The notes beneath the pieces were generated by a model that ran no database searches, was not told the origin of the DNA, and saw nothing but the letters and a program-made list of their open reading frames with translations. Below are positions 1 through 7,225 of a stretch of DNA of 33,995 nt, piece by piece; position 1 is the stretch's first letter, and every line of letters starts with the position of its first letter. Where the stretch lies: the NCBI RefSeq assembly GCF_036906915.1, contig NZ_JBAKHX010000080.1, forward strand, positions 1-33,995, in the 5' to 3' direction. Origin of the DNA: Phytohabitans sp036906915. Lineage in GTDB: Bacteria; Actinomycetota; Actinomycetes; Mycobacteriales; Micromonosporaceae. The position numbers and the translations under genes were made by a program.

Positions 1-626
1 TTCGTGAACAGCTTCGCCAGCTCCGCCTCCTCCGGCTCCAACGGCACGATCTGATCCGTCAGGTGCCGGAAGAGTTTCTCCGCGCGCTGCAATGCTTGCG
101 GCGAACGGGCGGCCACGATCTGCGGCAGCTCGAACAGCTCCGTCATGGCCTTGCCCTCAGCGATCCGCTCGGGGCAGAACGCCACGTCGACCGCCAAACC
201 CTTGCCGGACAACAGCTTCTCGGTCAGCGCCGTCACACCGGGGTACACAGTGGAGCGCAGCACGACGAGCTGGCCGTCGCGCAGGTGCTCGGCGCACCGG
301 TCGAGCGCGCGCGGCACGGCGCCCAGGTCGGGGTTGAGGTGCTCGTCGACCGGGGTGCCCACAACGACGACCAGGTTTTCGGCCGACGCCACGGTCGCCG
401 GGTCGGTCGAGGCGCGCAGCCGGCCGGCCGCCACCGCCTCGGCGAGCACCGTCGCGGCGCCATCCTCGTCGAACGGCAACTGCCCACTGTTGACGGTCTC
501 CACCGCCGTGGCGTTGATGTCGTAGAGCGTGACACGAAGGCCACGCGAGGCGAGCGCTATGCCCAGCGGCAGGCCCACCCGGCCGCAGCCGCCAACGATG
601 CAGACATCGGTCGAGAAAGACATCAT
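1..626 (-). CDS. Nucleotide-sugar dehydrogenase (UDP-ManNAc/UDP-Glc dehydrogenase family), N-terminal part
   Basis: The first 208 codons of an NAD-dependent nucleotide-sugar dehydrogenase are visible; the rest lies beyond the window edge. The N-terminus is a Rossmann fold with glycine motif GGCGRVG (residues 12-18) and an acidic residue after strand beta2 (LYDIN, D36). Further on are VVVGTPVDEH and VLRSTVYPG, typical of the UDP-GlcNAc/UDP-ManNAc and UDP-glucose dehydrogenase family, which oxidises a sugar C6 alcohol to a uronic acid for surface polysaccharide. The catalytic cysteine and the sugar-binding C-terminus are not in view, so the substrate cannot be assigned. ATG at 626 overlaps the pheT stop by 4 nt (ATGA) behind a GGGGAG ribosome site; a second ATG follows directly. 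The coupling to pheT is unexpected for a sugar enzyme. Confidence 0.85.
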   Translation of the reverse strand, partial: MMSFSTDVCIVGGCGRVGLPLGIALASRGLRVTLYDINATAVETVNSGQLPFDEDGAATVLAEAVAAGRLRASTDPATVASAENLVVVVGTPVDEHLNPDLGAVPRALDRCAEHLRDGQLVVLRSTVYPGVTALTEKLLSGKGLAVDVAFCPERIAEGKAMTELFELPQIVAARSPQALQRAEKLFRHLTDQIVPLEPEEAELAKLFT

Positions 627-3091
627 GCTCCCCGTAGTACGGCGCCGACCCGTGCGGACGCCTCCGCCACCGCGGCGTCGCGGGCGGCCACCGCCTCCTG
701 GGCGGTCAGGGTCCGGTCCGGCGCGCGGAACGTCAACTTGTATGCCAATGACTTGCGGTCCGCACCGAGCTGCTCCGACGTGTACACGTCGAACAGGCGC
801 ACCGCCTCCAGCAGTTCCCCGGCGCCGGCCACCAGCGCGCGCTCCACCTCGGCGGCGGCCACGCCCGCGTCGACCACCAGCGCCACGTCGATCAGCGCGG
901 GCGGGAACGTCGAGATCCGCGGGCCGGGCGTCACCTCGGCCGCCGGCAGCGCGTCGAGGTCAAGCTCCATGGCCGAGGTACGCCGCGGCAGTTCCAGCCC
1001 GGCGACGGCGGCCGGGTGCAGCTCGCCGGCGTGGCCGACGACCACGCCGTCGACAGTGATCTCGGCACACCGGCCCGGGTGCCAGGGCGCCCGCTCGGCG
1101 TTGCGGATCAGGACGCGGTCGGCCGGCACGCCCGCGGCGTCGAGGGCGATCCGGGCGGCCTCGACCGCGTCGGCCCAGCTCGCCGGGCGGCCCTCGCCCC
1201 ACCAGCCGGCCGCGTCGGCCTCGCCGGCCAGCACCACGGCCACGTGCCAGGGCTGCTCGGGCACGACCGCGTCGGCGGCGGCGAGCTGCTCGTCGGTCGG
1301 GCGCCGCTCGACGCCCATCTCCGGCGGGGCGCCCGCACCCGGTCGCGGCCGGAAGATCAGACCCATCTCGTACAGGGCGACGTCGCGCAGCCCACGCCCG
1401 AGGTTGCGCCGCAGCGTGGCCAGCAGCGGCGGCAGCAGCGAGGTGCGCAGCAGCGGCTCCTCGTCGGAGATCGGGTTCGCCAGGCGCACGGCCGGCTCGT
1501 CGATCCCCAACGCCTCCAGCGCGGCGGGGCCCACGAAGGGGTACGACAGCACCTCGACGTAGCCGCCCTCGGCGAGCGCCCGCGCGACCGAGCGGCGGCG
1601 GCGCTGCTGCGCGGTCAGGCCGTTGCCGGGCGGCGCGATCGGCAGCACGCTAGGCACCTTGTCGTACCCGTCCAGCCGGGCCACCTCTTCGACCAGGTCG
1701 GCCGGGTCGGTGAGGTCAGGACGCCAGCTCGGCGGCGTGACGGTAAGCGTCTGGCCGTTGGCGACAACCGCGCAGCCGATCTCGGTCAGCGTCTCGACGA
1801 CCCGCTCGGTGGTGTAGGGCACGCCGATGTGGCGCGCCGGCAGGCCCGGGTCGAGGATCACCGGTGTGGGCGGCTGGACGTGGTCGAGGTCGAGTACCGC
1901 GCCGTCGGTCGCGCCGCCGGCGTACTCGATGAGCAGCCGCACCGCCCGGTCAAGGGCGACCAGCGGCAGCGCGGGGTCCACCCCGCGCTCCCAGCGCTTG
2001 GCCGCCTCGCTGAACAGCTTGTGGCGGCGGGCCGTGCGCCCGACCATCACCGGATCCCAGTGCGCGGCCTCGAAGAGCACGTCGACGGTGTCCGGCGCGA
2101 CCTCGCTGGTCTCGCCGCCCATGACTGCGGCGAGCGAGATCGGACCGGTGTCGTCGCAGATCACCATGTCTTCGGCGTCGAGCACGCGGGCGACACCGTC
2201 CAGTGTGGTCAGCTTCTCGCCCTGGTGGGCGCGGCGCACCACCAGCGGGCCGCGCAGCTTGGCCAGGTCGAAGGCGTGCATCGGCTGGCCGTACTCGAGC
2301 ATCAGGTAGTTGGTGATGTCGACGGAGAGCCCGAGCGTGCGGATGCCGGCCGCCGTCAGGCGCCGGGTCATCCACTCGGGCGACGGGGCGTTCGGGTCGA
2401 TGCCGCGCACCGCCCGCGCCGCGAACCGGTCGCAGCCCACGGTGTCTTCGACGATCACCGGGTGCGCGGGCTTTTCGGTGGCGCCGGGCGCGCCGGCCAG
2501 GCCCGCCTCGCGGAACGGCACGCCGAATGCGTGCGACAGCTCGCGGCCGATGCCGCGCACCGCCATCGCGTACCCGCGGTCGGGGGTGATCTCCAGCTCG
2601 AACAGCACGTCGTCGAGCCCGACCACCGGCCGCGCGTCGTCGCCCGGCTTCGCGGAGATGTCCGCCGGAAACACGATGATGCCGGCGTGTTCGTCGCTGA
2701 TGCCCAGCTCGCGGGCCGAGCAGATCATGCCGTTGGAGATCCGCCCGTACGTCTTGCGGGAGCCGACCTCGAACCCGCCCGGCAGGACGCCGCCGGGGAG
2801 GATCACCGGCACCAGGTCGCCCACCGCGAAGTTGGTGGCGCCGCAGATGACCTCCTGCGGCTCGGCGCGTCCGATGTCGAGCCGGCAGAACCGGATCGGC
2901 TTCTTGAACCCGGTCAGCTCCTCGATCTGGCGCACCCTGCCCACGACCAGGTCACCCTTGACCGTCTCGCGCTGGTCGACCACCGAGTCGACCTCGATGC
3001 CGAGCCCGACGAGCGCGGCCTCCACATCAGCGCCGCTCACACCCTCCGGAAGGTCGACGTACTCCCGGAGCCACGAAAGTCCGAGGCGCAT
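623..3091 (-). CDS. pheT: Phenylalanine--tRNA ligase beta subunit
   Basis: The 822-residue beta subunit of the heterotetrameric cytoplasmic enzyme that charges tRNA-Phe. Length and order match bacterial PheT. The N-terminus is MRLGLSWLREYVDLPEG. An EMAP/OB-type tRNA-binding domain lies at about 40-155 (GDLVVGRVRQIEEL, ICGATNFAVGDLVPVILPG), a B3/B4 editing domain at about 215-380, a B5 domain at about 405-480 (WRPDLTDPADLVEEVARLDGYDKVP), and a C-terminal ferredoxin-fold anticodon-binding domain at about 725-822 (ISTFPPALIDVALVVD, LAYKLTFRAPDRTLT). The ATG at 3091 lies 3 nt after the pheS stop, so the two subunits are co-expressed. Its stop overlaps the following sugar dehydrogenase. Confidence 0.98.
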   Translation of the reverse strand: MRLGLSWLREYVDLPEGVSGADVEAALVGLGIEVDSVVDQRETVKGDLVVGRVRQIEELTGFKKPIRFCRLDIGRAEPQEVICGATNFAVGDLVPVILPGGVLPGGFEVGSRKTYGRISNGMICSARELGISDEHAGIIVFPADISAKPGDDARPVVGLDDVLFELEITPDRGYAMAVRGIGRELSHAFGVPFREAGLAGAPGATEKPAHPVIVEDTVGCDRFAARAVRGIDPNAPSPEWMTRRLTAAGIRTLGLSVDITNYLMLEYGQPMHAFDLAKLRGPLVVRRAHQGEKLTTLDGVARVLDAEDMVICDDTGPISLAAVMGGETSEVAPDTVDVLFEAAHWDPVMVGRTARRHKLFSEAAKRWERGVDPALPLVALDRAVRLLIEYAGGATDGAVLDLDHVQPPTPVILDPGLPARHIGVPYTTERVVETLTEIGCAVVANGQTLTVTPPSWRPDLTDPADLVEEVARLDGYDKVPSVLPIAPPGNGLTAQQRRRRSVARALAEGGYVEVLSYPFVGPAALEALGIDEPAVRLANPISDEEPLLRTSLLPPLLATLRRNLGRGLRDVALYEMGLIFRPRPGAGAPPEMGVERRPTDEQLAAADAVVPEQPWHVAVVLAGEADAAGWWGEGRPASWADAVEAARIALDAAGVPADRVLIRNAERAPWHPGRCAEITVDGVVVGHAGELHPAAVAGLELPRRTSAMELDLDALPAAEVTPGPRISTFPPALIDVALVVDAGVAAAEVERALVAGAGELLEAVRLFDVYTSEQLGADRKSLAYKLTFRAPDRTLTAQEAVAARDAAVAEASARVGAVLRGA

Positions 3092-3094
3092 CTG

Positions 3095-4198
3095 CTAAAC
3101 CTCCATACCGAACGCGCGGCTGAACCTCGCGTCGCCTTCAACGAGCTCGCGCATGTCGCCCACTCCGTGGCGGACCATCAGTGTCCGCTCGATGCCCATC
3201 CCGAACGCGAAGCCCGAGTACCGGTCGGGGTCGATGCCGCAGGCCCGCAGCACGCGCGGGTTGACCATGCCGCAGCCGCCCCACTCCACCCACTGTGGAC
3301 CATCGCGGTGCGCGGGGAACCACACGTCGAACTCGGCCGACGGCTCGGTGAACGGGAAGTAGTGCGGCCGCCACCGGGTGCGCGCCTCAGGCCCGAACAT
3401 GGCCCGCGCGAAGTGGTCGAGCGTGCCGCGCAGGTGCGCCATCGTGATGCCCTCGTCGACCACCAGGCCCTCGACCTGGTGGAAGACCGGCGTGTGCGTG
3501 GCGTCCAGCTCGTCGGTGCGGTACACCCGGCCGGGCACCACGACGTAGATCGGGGGCTTGCGGGTCAGCATCGTGCGCGCCTGCACCGGCGACGTATGCG
3601 TGCGCAAGACAAGTCCGGAGGGCTTGGCAGCGCCACCGGTCGCGGCAACGACTTCGTCGGCCGCAGCGACGTGGAACGTGTCCATCAGGCCGCGCGCCGG
3701 GTGGTCCGGCGGGATGTTGAGGGCGTCGAAGTTCGCCCACTCCAGCTCGACCTCGGGGCCCTCGGCGATCTCGTACCCCATGCCGACGAACAGGTCGCCG
3801 ACGCGCTCCATCAGCGTGGTCAGCGGGTGCCGGGCGCCGCGCGGGCGGCGATCCCACGGCAGGGTGACGTCGACCCGCTCCTCGGCCAGGATGCGCTGCG
3901 CCTGCTGCTTCGCCAACTCGGCGAGGCGGGCGTCGAACGACGACTGGATCGCGGCGCGCGCCTGGTTGACGCGCTTGCCGGCGTCGGATTTGGCGGCTGG
4001 TGGCAGCGCGCCGATCTCGCGGCGGGCCAGCGACACCGGAGCCCGGTCGCCCAGGTGCAGGTGCTTGACCGAGGTCAGCTCGTCGGGGTCGGCCGCGGCA
4101 CCGAACGCCTTTTCGGCCTGCGCGACGGCGTCGTCCAGCGCCTCCGGGTCGAGCAGCGCCACCTGCTTCGGGTCGTACGGATCGTTGCGGTACGTCAC
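3095..4198 (-). CDS. pheS: Phenylalanine--tRNA ligase alpha subunit
   Basis: The 367-residue catalytic alpha subunit, a class II aminoacyl-tRNA synthetase. An N-terminal coiled-coil tRNA-binding region (about 1-100, rich in Ala/Lys/Glu) precedes the catalytic core. Class II motif 2 is seen around RWRPHYFPFTEPSAEFDVWF, and motif 3 at GFAFGMGIERTLMVRHGVGDMREL near the C-terminus. LEWANFDALNIPPDHPAR and RTHTSPVQARTM are typical PheS blocks. The ATG at 4198 overlaps the stop of the upstream RNA methyltransferase by 4 nt (ATGA), and pheT starts 3 nt downstream. It is therefore part of the infC-rpmI-rplT-trmH-pheS-pheT run. Confidence 0.98.
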   Translation of the reverse strand: MTYRNDPYDPKQVALLDPEALDDAVAQAEKAFGAAADPDELTSVKHLHLGDRAPVSLARREIGALPPAAKSDAGKRVNQARAAIQSSFDARLAELAKQQAQRILAEERVDVTLPWDRRPRGARHPLTTLMERVGDLFVGMGYEIAEGPEVELEWANFDALNIPPDHPARGLMDTFHVAAADEVVAATGGAAKPSGLVLRTHTSPVQARTMLTRKPPIYVVVPGRVYRTDELDATHTPVFHQVEGLVVDEGITMAHLRGTLDHFARAMFGPEARTRWRPHYFPFTEPSAEFDVWFPAHRDGPQWVEWGGCGMVNPRVLRACGIDPDRYSGFAFGMGIERTLMVRHGVGDMRELVEGDARFSRAFGMEV

Positions 4199-5037
4199 AG
4201 CCTTGAGAGTCTACGGCGTGCGGTTTGCGCCCTCGCGGACGCGTACAGGCATACCGCCGCGGCCGCGGCCAGATTGAGACTTTCGGCCCGGCCGTGCAGA
4301 GGCACCCGCACCCGGGCGTCGGCTGCCTCGATCAGCTCGTCGGGCAGCCCGTGGGCCTCCGAGCCGAACAGCCACGCGGTCGGCGCGGTCAGGCCACCCT
4401 GGTCGGCGAGGTCGTCCAGGTCGGCGTCGCCGTAGCCGGTCGCGGCCAGGACCTGGAGGCCGCTGGCCTTGAGGGCCACGATCGCGGCGTCGGCCGAGCG
4501 CACCACGTCGACGTGAAACAGGCTGCCGGCGGACGCCCGCACGCACTTGCCGTTGTAGGGGTCGACGGCGTCGCCGGCGAACACCACCGCGCCGGCTCCC
4601 GCGGCGTCCGCGGTGCGCAGCACGGTGCCGGCATTGCCGGGATCACGGACCTCGGCGAGCACCGCGACCAGGCGCGGCCTTCGCGCGAGAGCCTCCGGCA
4701 GGGGTACATCCAACTGGTCGCACACGGCCACCAGCCCCTGCGGGTGCACCGTCTCGGCCAGGGCGGCCAGCCCGTCGTCCGTGACCGGGGAGACCCGGGC
4801 ACCAGTGGCCTCAGCGGCCGCCGCCAAGTCCGAGTACCGGCTCAGAGCGGACTCTACGCCGAACAGCTCGCGCACCTTGCCCACCGCGAGCGCCTCGCGC
4901 ACCGCTTGTGGGCCCTCGGCCAGGAAGCGGCCGGTCTCGTCTCGCTCGGCGCGGCGACGCAACCGCCGAGCAGCAACGACCCGGGGGGTCCGTGCGGTGT
5001 ACGGACCGTCCCCGGGTCGGGAAGGTGAACTGCTCAC
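4195..5037 (-). CDS. TrmH/SpoU-family RNA 2'-O-methyltransferase
   Basis: A 280-residue SPOUT-class methyltransferase that uses SAM to methylate a ribose 2'-OH in rRNA or tRNA. The N-terminal substrate-binding domain (about 20-115) includes ETGRFLAEGPQAVREAL, the usual L30e-like segment. The knotted catalytic domain carries motif 1 (EVRDPGNAGTVLRTADAAG), motif 2 (WLFGSEAHGLPDELIEAAD) and motif 3 (VRVPLHGRAESLNLAAAAAV). The exact target nucleotide is unknown; homologues between rplT and pheS are usually annotated as 23S rRNA methyltransferases. I chose GTG at 5037 because it overlaps the rplT stop (GTGA) and removes an unlikely Arg-rich N-terminal extension that is antisense to nothing conserved. 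The stop overlaps pheS by 4 nt. Confidence 0.93.
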   Translation of the reverse strand: MSSSPSRPGDGPYTARTPRVVAARRLRRRAERDETGRFLAEGPQAVREALAVGKVRELFGVESALSRYSDLAAAAEATGARVSPVTDDGLAALAETVHPQGLVAVCDQLDVPLPEALARRPRLVAVLAEVRDPGNAGTVLRTADAAGAGAVVFAGDAVDPYNGKCVRASAGSLFHVDVVRSADAAIVALKASGLQVLAATGYGDADLDDLADQGGLTAPTAWLFGSEAHGLPDELIEAADARVRVPLHGRAESLNLAAAAAVCLYASARAQTARRRLSRL

Positions 5038-5420
5038 GCTGCCTGCGTGCCGCCGGTCCCCTCCGCCGCCACAGCGGCGCGGGCCACCTCGACGAGCACG
5101 GCGAACGCCGGCGCGTCGTTGACGGCCATGTCGGCCAGAATCTTGCGGTCGACCTCGACACCAGCCAGGCGCAGCCCCTGGATGAGCCGGTTGTAGGTCA
5201 TGCCGTTGGCGCGAGCGCCAGCGTTGATCCGCGTGATCCACAGCTGCCGGAAGTCGCCCTTGCGGTCGCGGCGGTCACGGTAGGCGTACTGCATCGAGTG
5301 CAGCACCTGCTCCTTGGCCTTCCGGTAGAGCCGCGAGCGCTGACCACGGTAGCCGCTCGCCTCCTCCAGGATGGTGCGGCGCTTCTTCTGGGCGTTCACA
5401 GCCCGCTTGACGCGTGCCAT
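5034..5420 (-). CDS. rplT: 50S ribosomal protein L20
   Basis: The 128-residue L20 binds 23S rRNA early in large-subunit assembly. It starts MARVKRAVNAQKKRRTILE, followed by the basic helix GYRGQRSRLYRKAKEQVLHS and the globular C-terminal part with WITRINAGARANGMTYNRLI. The last residues (AAEGTGGTQAA) form a small non-conserved tail common in actinobacteria. It is the third gene of infC-rpmI-rplT, 32 nt after rpmI. In many bacteria L20 represses its own operon by binding the infC leader; here a structured leader exists upstream of infC, but an L20-binding mimic was not demonstrated. Confidence 0.98.
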   Translation of the reverse strand: MARVKRAVNAQKKRRTILEEASGYRGQRSRLYRKAKEQVLHSMQYAYRDRRDRKGDFRQLWITRINAGARANGMTYNRLIQGLRLAGVEVDRKILADMAVNDAPAFAVLVEVARAAVAAEGTGGTQAA

Positions 5421-5452
5421 CTCAACTCCTCCTTCGTGTCAAGTGGCGCGCG

Positions 5453-5647
5453 TCAGCGGCCCAGCAACTTGTTGACTCGCTTGGTGTCAGCCTTGGCCAC
5501 CTCGACGGTGCGGGACAGCTTGCGGGTCCGGGTAGAGGGCTTGCCCTCGAGGTTGTGGCGCATGCCCGCCTGCTGCTTGACGAGCTTGCCCTTAGCGGTC
5601 ACCTTGACCCGCTTGCCCATCCCCGTGTGGCTCTTCATCTTCGGCAT
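5453..5647 (-). CDS. rpmI: 50S ribosomal protein L35
   Basis: The 64-residue basic protein has the L35 signature at its N-terminus (MPKMKSHTGMGKRVKVTAKGK) and ends in RVNKLLGR. It is a structural part of the large ribosomal subunit. The length is normal for the family (64-66 residues). It lies between infC and rplT, the conserved order. The ATG at 5647 follows a GGGGAG ribosome site. The 78-nt gap from infC contains two small hairpins, described separately. Confidence 0.98.
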   Translation of the reverse strand: MPKMKSHTGMGKRVKVTAKGKLVKQQAGMRHNLEGKPSTRTRKLSRTVEVAKADTKRVNKLLGR

Positions 5648-5663
5648 TGTGAACGTTTCTCCC

Positions 5664-5750
5664 CTGTTACTCGCCGGTCTCTCCGGCGGGCCCGGCCGGC
5701 TTACGCTGCCCGGCGGTGCCTTCTGTTACGCGCCGGACTCTCCGGCGGGC
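5664..5750 (-). repeat. Duplicated 28-bp hairpin unit in the infC-rpmI junction
   Basis: Positions 5664-5691 and 5723-5750 are direct repeats with 26 of 28 identical bases and a period of 59 bp. Each holds a 6-bp stem (CGCCGG/CCGGCG) with a 5-nt loop. The copy at 5723-5750 contains the infC stop codon and its last codons. The other copy lies in the spacer and would read as a diverged second version of the same peptide end (PAGETGE then stop versus PAGESGA then stop). It looks like a short tandem duplication of the infC 3' end. Confidence 0.7.
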
Positions 5751-6355
5751 GCCGGGTTGGCCGGCGTCTCGGCACCGGACTCGGGATCGCGCTCACGCTG
5801 AGCGCCACCCTTTGCCGCCGTAGCGGCCACTGCGGCCGCCTTGGTGGCACGGTGCGGAGCCAAAACCATGATCATGTTGCGGCCGTCCTGCTTGGGGGCG
5901 GCCTCTACGTACCCCAGCTCCGAGATCTCGGACTCGAGCCGGCGCAGGAGCCGGTAGCCCAGCTCCGGTCGGCTCTGCTCGCGACCTCGGAACATGATCG
6001 TCACCTTGACCTTGTCGCCCGCCTTGAGGAACCGGACCACGTGACCCTTCTTGGTCTCGTAGTCGTGCGGGTCGATCTTGGGCCGGAGTTTCATCTCCTT
6101 GATGACGGTCTGCTGCTGGTTGCGCCGAGCTTCACGCGCCTTCAGTGCGCTCTCATACTTGAACTTCCCGAAGTCCATGAGCTTGCACACCGGGGGGCGC
6201 GCCATCGGCGCTACCTCGACCAGATCCAGGTCGACGTCGGCGGCCAACTGGAGGGCCCGCTCAAGCGGGACGATGCCCACCTGCTCACCCTCGGGGCCGA
6301 CAAGCCGGACCTCACGGGCCCGGATCTGTTCGTTGACGCGTGGTTCGACGCTGAT
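5726..6355 (-). CDS. infC: Translation initiation factor IF-3, with AUC start codon
   Basis: The 209-residue IF-3 keeps initiation accurate on the 30S subunit and prevents premature 50S joining. The N-domain begins ISVEPRVNEQIRAREVRLVG and has the linker KYESALKAREARRNQQQ. The C-domain holds KLRPKIDPHDYETKKGHVVRFL and VTIMFRGREQSRPELGYRLL. An acidic, Ala/Pro-rich tail follows (about 180-209). The conserved N-terminus can only be reached from ATC at 6355-6353. An in-frame TGA lies three codons upstream, and no ATG, GTG or TTG lies between that stop and the conserved residues. A strong GAGGAGG stands 4 nt before the ATC. The first later GTG (6280) would delete 25 conserved residues. Non-AUG starts are known to permit IF-3 autoregulation in E. 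coli (AUU); the same is inferred here. Confidence 0.95.
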   Translation of the reverse strand: MSVEPRVNEQIRAREVRLVGPEGEQVGIVPLERALQLAADVDLDLVEVAPMARPPVCKLMDFGKFKYESALKAREARRNQQQTVIKEMKLRPKIDPHDYETKKGHVVRFLKAGDKVKVTIMFRGREQSRPELGYRLLRRLESEISELGYVEAAPKQDGRNMIMVLAPHRATKAAAVAATAAKGGAQRERDPESGAETPANPAPAGESGA

Positions 6356-6380
6356 GTGGCCTCCTCAATTGCTCTTTTCA

Positions 6381-6403
6381 CCTGGCCGCGGGTCACGGCC
6401 AGG
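6381..6403 (-). promoter_or_regulatory. Leader hairpin just upstream of the infC ribosome site
   Basis: A perfect 8-bp inverted repeat (CCTGGCCG at 6381-6388 and CGGCCAGG at 6396-6403, 7-nt loop) ends 14 nt before the GAGGAGG of infC (6360-6366). It shares the CCTGGC/GCCAGG sequence with the terminator hairpin at 6429-6448, so alternative pairings between the two are possible. A role in translational control is inferred only. Confidence 0.4.
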
Positions 6404-6418
6404 CCCCCTGCCGACACC

Positions 6419-6448
6419 AAAACGAAAACCCCTGGCATATGCCAGGGG
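6419..6448 (-). terminator. Intrinsic terminator/attenuator in the infC leader
   Basis: A perfect 20-bp palindrome at 6429-6448 forms an 8-bp stem (CCCCTGGC/GCCAGGGG) with a 4-nt loop. In the minus direction it is followed directly by TTTTCGTTTT (6428-6419). This is an unusually clear Rho-independent terminator for such GC-rich DNA. It lies 64 nt before the infC start and over 200 nt after the preceding gene, with a candidate promoter between. I therefore read it as an attenuator of infC-rpmI-rplT rather than as the terminator of the PH-domain gene, though the latter is possible. Confidence 0.75.
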
Positions 6449-6461
6449 CCCGCTCGACCGG

Positions 6462-6607
6462 TCAGGCGCGCATATTACAACGCACCACCGCCGCTGAGGA
6501 TTTCCCCAACGTCGGCTGACCGGACCCGGCCGCCTCACTGAGCGACTCGGGTGGGAGCAGGCGCTCCGCTTTCATGCTGTCACCGTGGAGTGACAGCTTG
6601 GTCGACT
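6462..6607 (-). promoter_or_regulatory. Upstream infC leader: hairpin and possible 37-codon leader peptide
   Basis: An 8-bp inverted repeat, GCTGTCAC (6576-6583) and GTGACAGC (6590-6597), is followed immediately by ATG at 6575. That ATG opens a 37-codon frame (MKAERLLPPESLSEA...) ending in TGA at 6462, 14 nt before the terminator stem. GGTGA in the hairpin is 4 nt from the ATG and could serve as a ribosome site. A TAnnnT element (TAGCCT in minus sense, near 6613-6618) could start the transcript near 6607. The arrangement (hairpin, short frame, terminator) resembles an attenuation leader. Translation of the frame is unproven. Confidence 0.35.
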
Positions 6608-6676
6608 CTGTAAGGCTACCAGCTACTCTCCGCTGCCGCTCACCCGGTGCCCCGCGCCCGCGGGGGCGTGGGCGGC

Positions 6677-7168
6677 TTAGGACTGGTCGGGGGTGACGGG
6701 CGCGGTGGTCGCGGCCGCGTGCAGCGCCCGCAGGGCGCGGACACCGTCGACGGCGTACTGCTTGTCGGCTGCCTGCAGCGCCAGCATCGGTACCAGGTCT
6801 TCGTCGTGCAGTTCCAGGCTCGCCCACGGCGTGCCCCGGTTGAACCGCACCGCCCGCACCAGATCCCACGTCAGCTCGTACCCACCGACGAGGTTGCGCA
6901 CCCGGATGCCCGCCGCGTCGGCCTCGACGCGCGGCCGGGTGAACAGCAGGATGCCCAGCGCGAACAGCACCCCGAGCCCGATCATCGCGACCTGGTCGCC
7001 TCGCTGGAAGCTGCCGCCCGCCTCGCCGGTCGAGCCCCGCAGGCCGCTGCCGACCAGGGTGAACACGACGAACACGGCGGCCGCGAGGACCCAGCACACG
7101 ATCCGGACGCGGCGCGGCCGCAGGACGACGTCAGGGGTACTCACGCCCACCGAGTCTGCCACCCCCAC
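6677..7168 (-). CDS. PH-domain-containing small membrane protein
   Basis: A protein of up to 163 residues with two hydrophobic helices (about 25-43, VCWVLAAAVFVVFTLVG, and about 62-77, MIGLGVLFALGILLF). A C-terminal bacterial PH-like domain (about 78-150) contains RVEADAAGIRVRNLVGGYELTWDLVRAVRF, the pattern of the low-molecular-weight PH family seen next to hisG in actinobacteria. The function is unknown. Several GTG codons compete as the start (7168, 7162, 7150, 7144); none has a convincing ribosome site, and VSTPDVVL from 7144 may be the true N-terminus. It follows the transporter gene by 57 nt. A GC-rich hairpin at 6650-6665 just past its stop may terminate it, but has no T-run. Confidence 0.8.
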   Translation of the reverse strand: MGVADSVGVSTPDVVLRPRRVRIVCWVLAAAVFVVFTLVGSGLRGSTGEAGGSFQRGDQVAMIGLGVLFALGILLFTRPRVEADAAGIRVRNLVGGYELTWDLVRAVRFNRGTPWASLELHDEDLVPMLALQAADKQYAVDGVRALRALHAAATTAPVTPDQS

Positions 7169-7225
7169 CCGATCACGCCACCTCGGGGCGCAAACTGCGT
7201 GCGATCCGCCACGACCCGGCGCAGC

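Noticed and set aside
1016..4435. Very long plus-strand open frame opposite pheT and pheS
   Set aside because: It is antisense to two certain genes and is rich in His, Arg and Asp as expected from complementary GC-rich codons. No conserved motif is seen.
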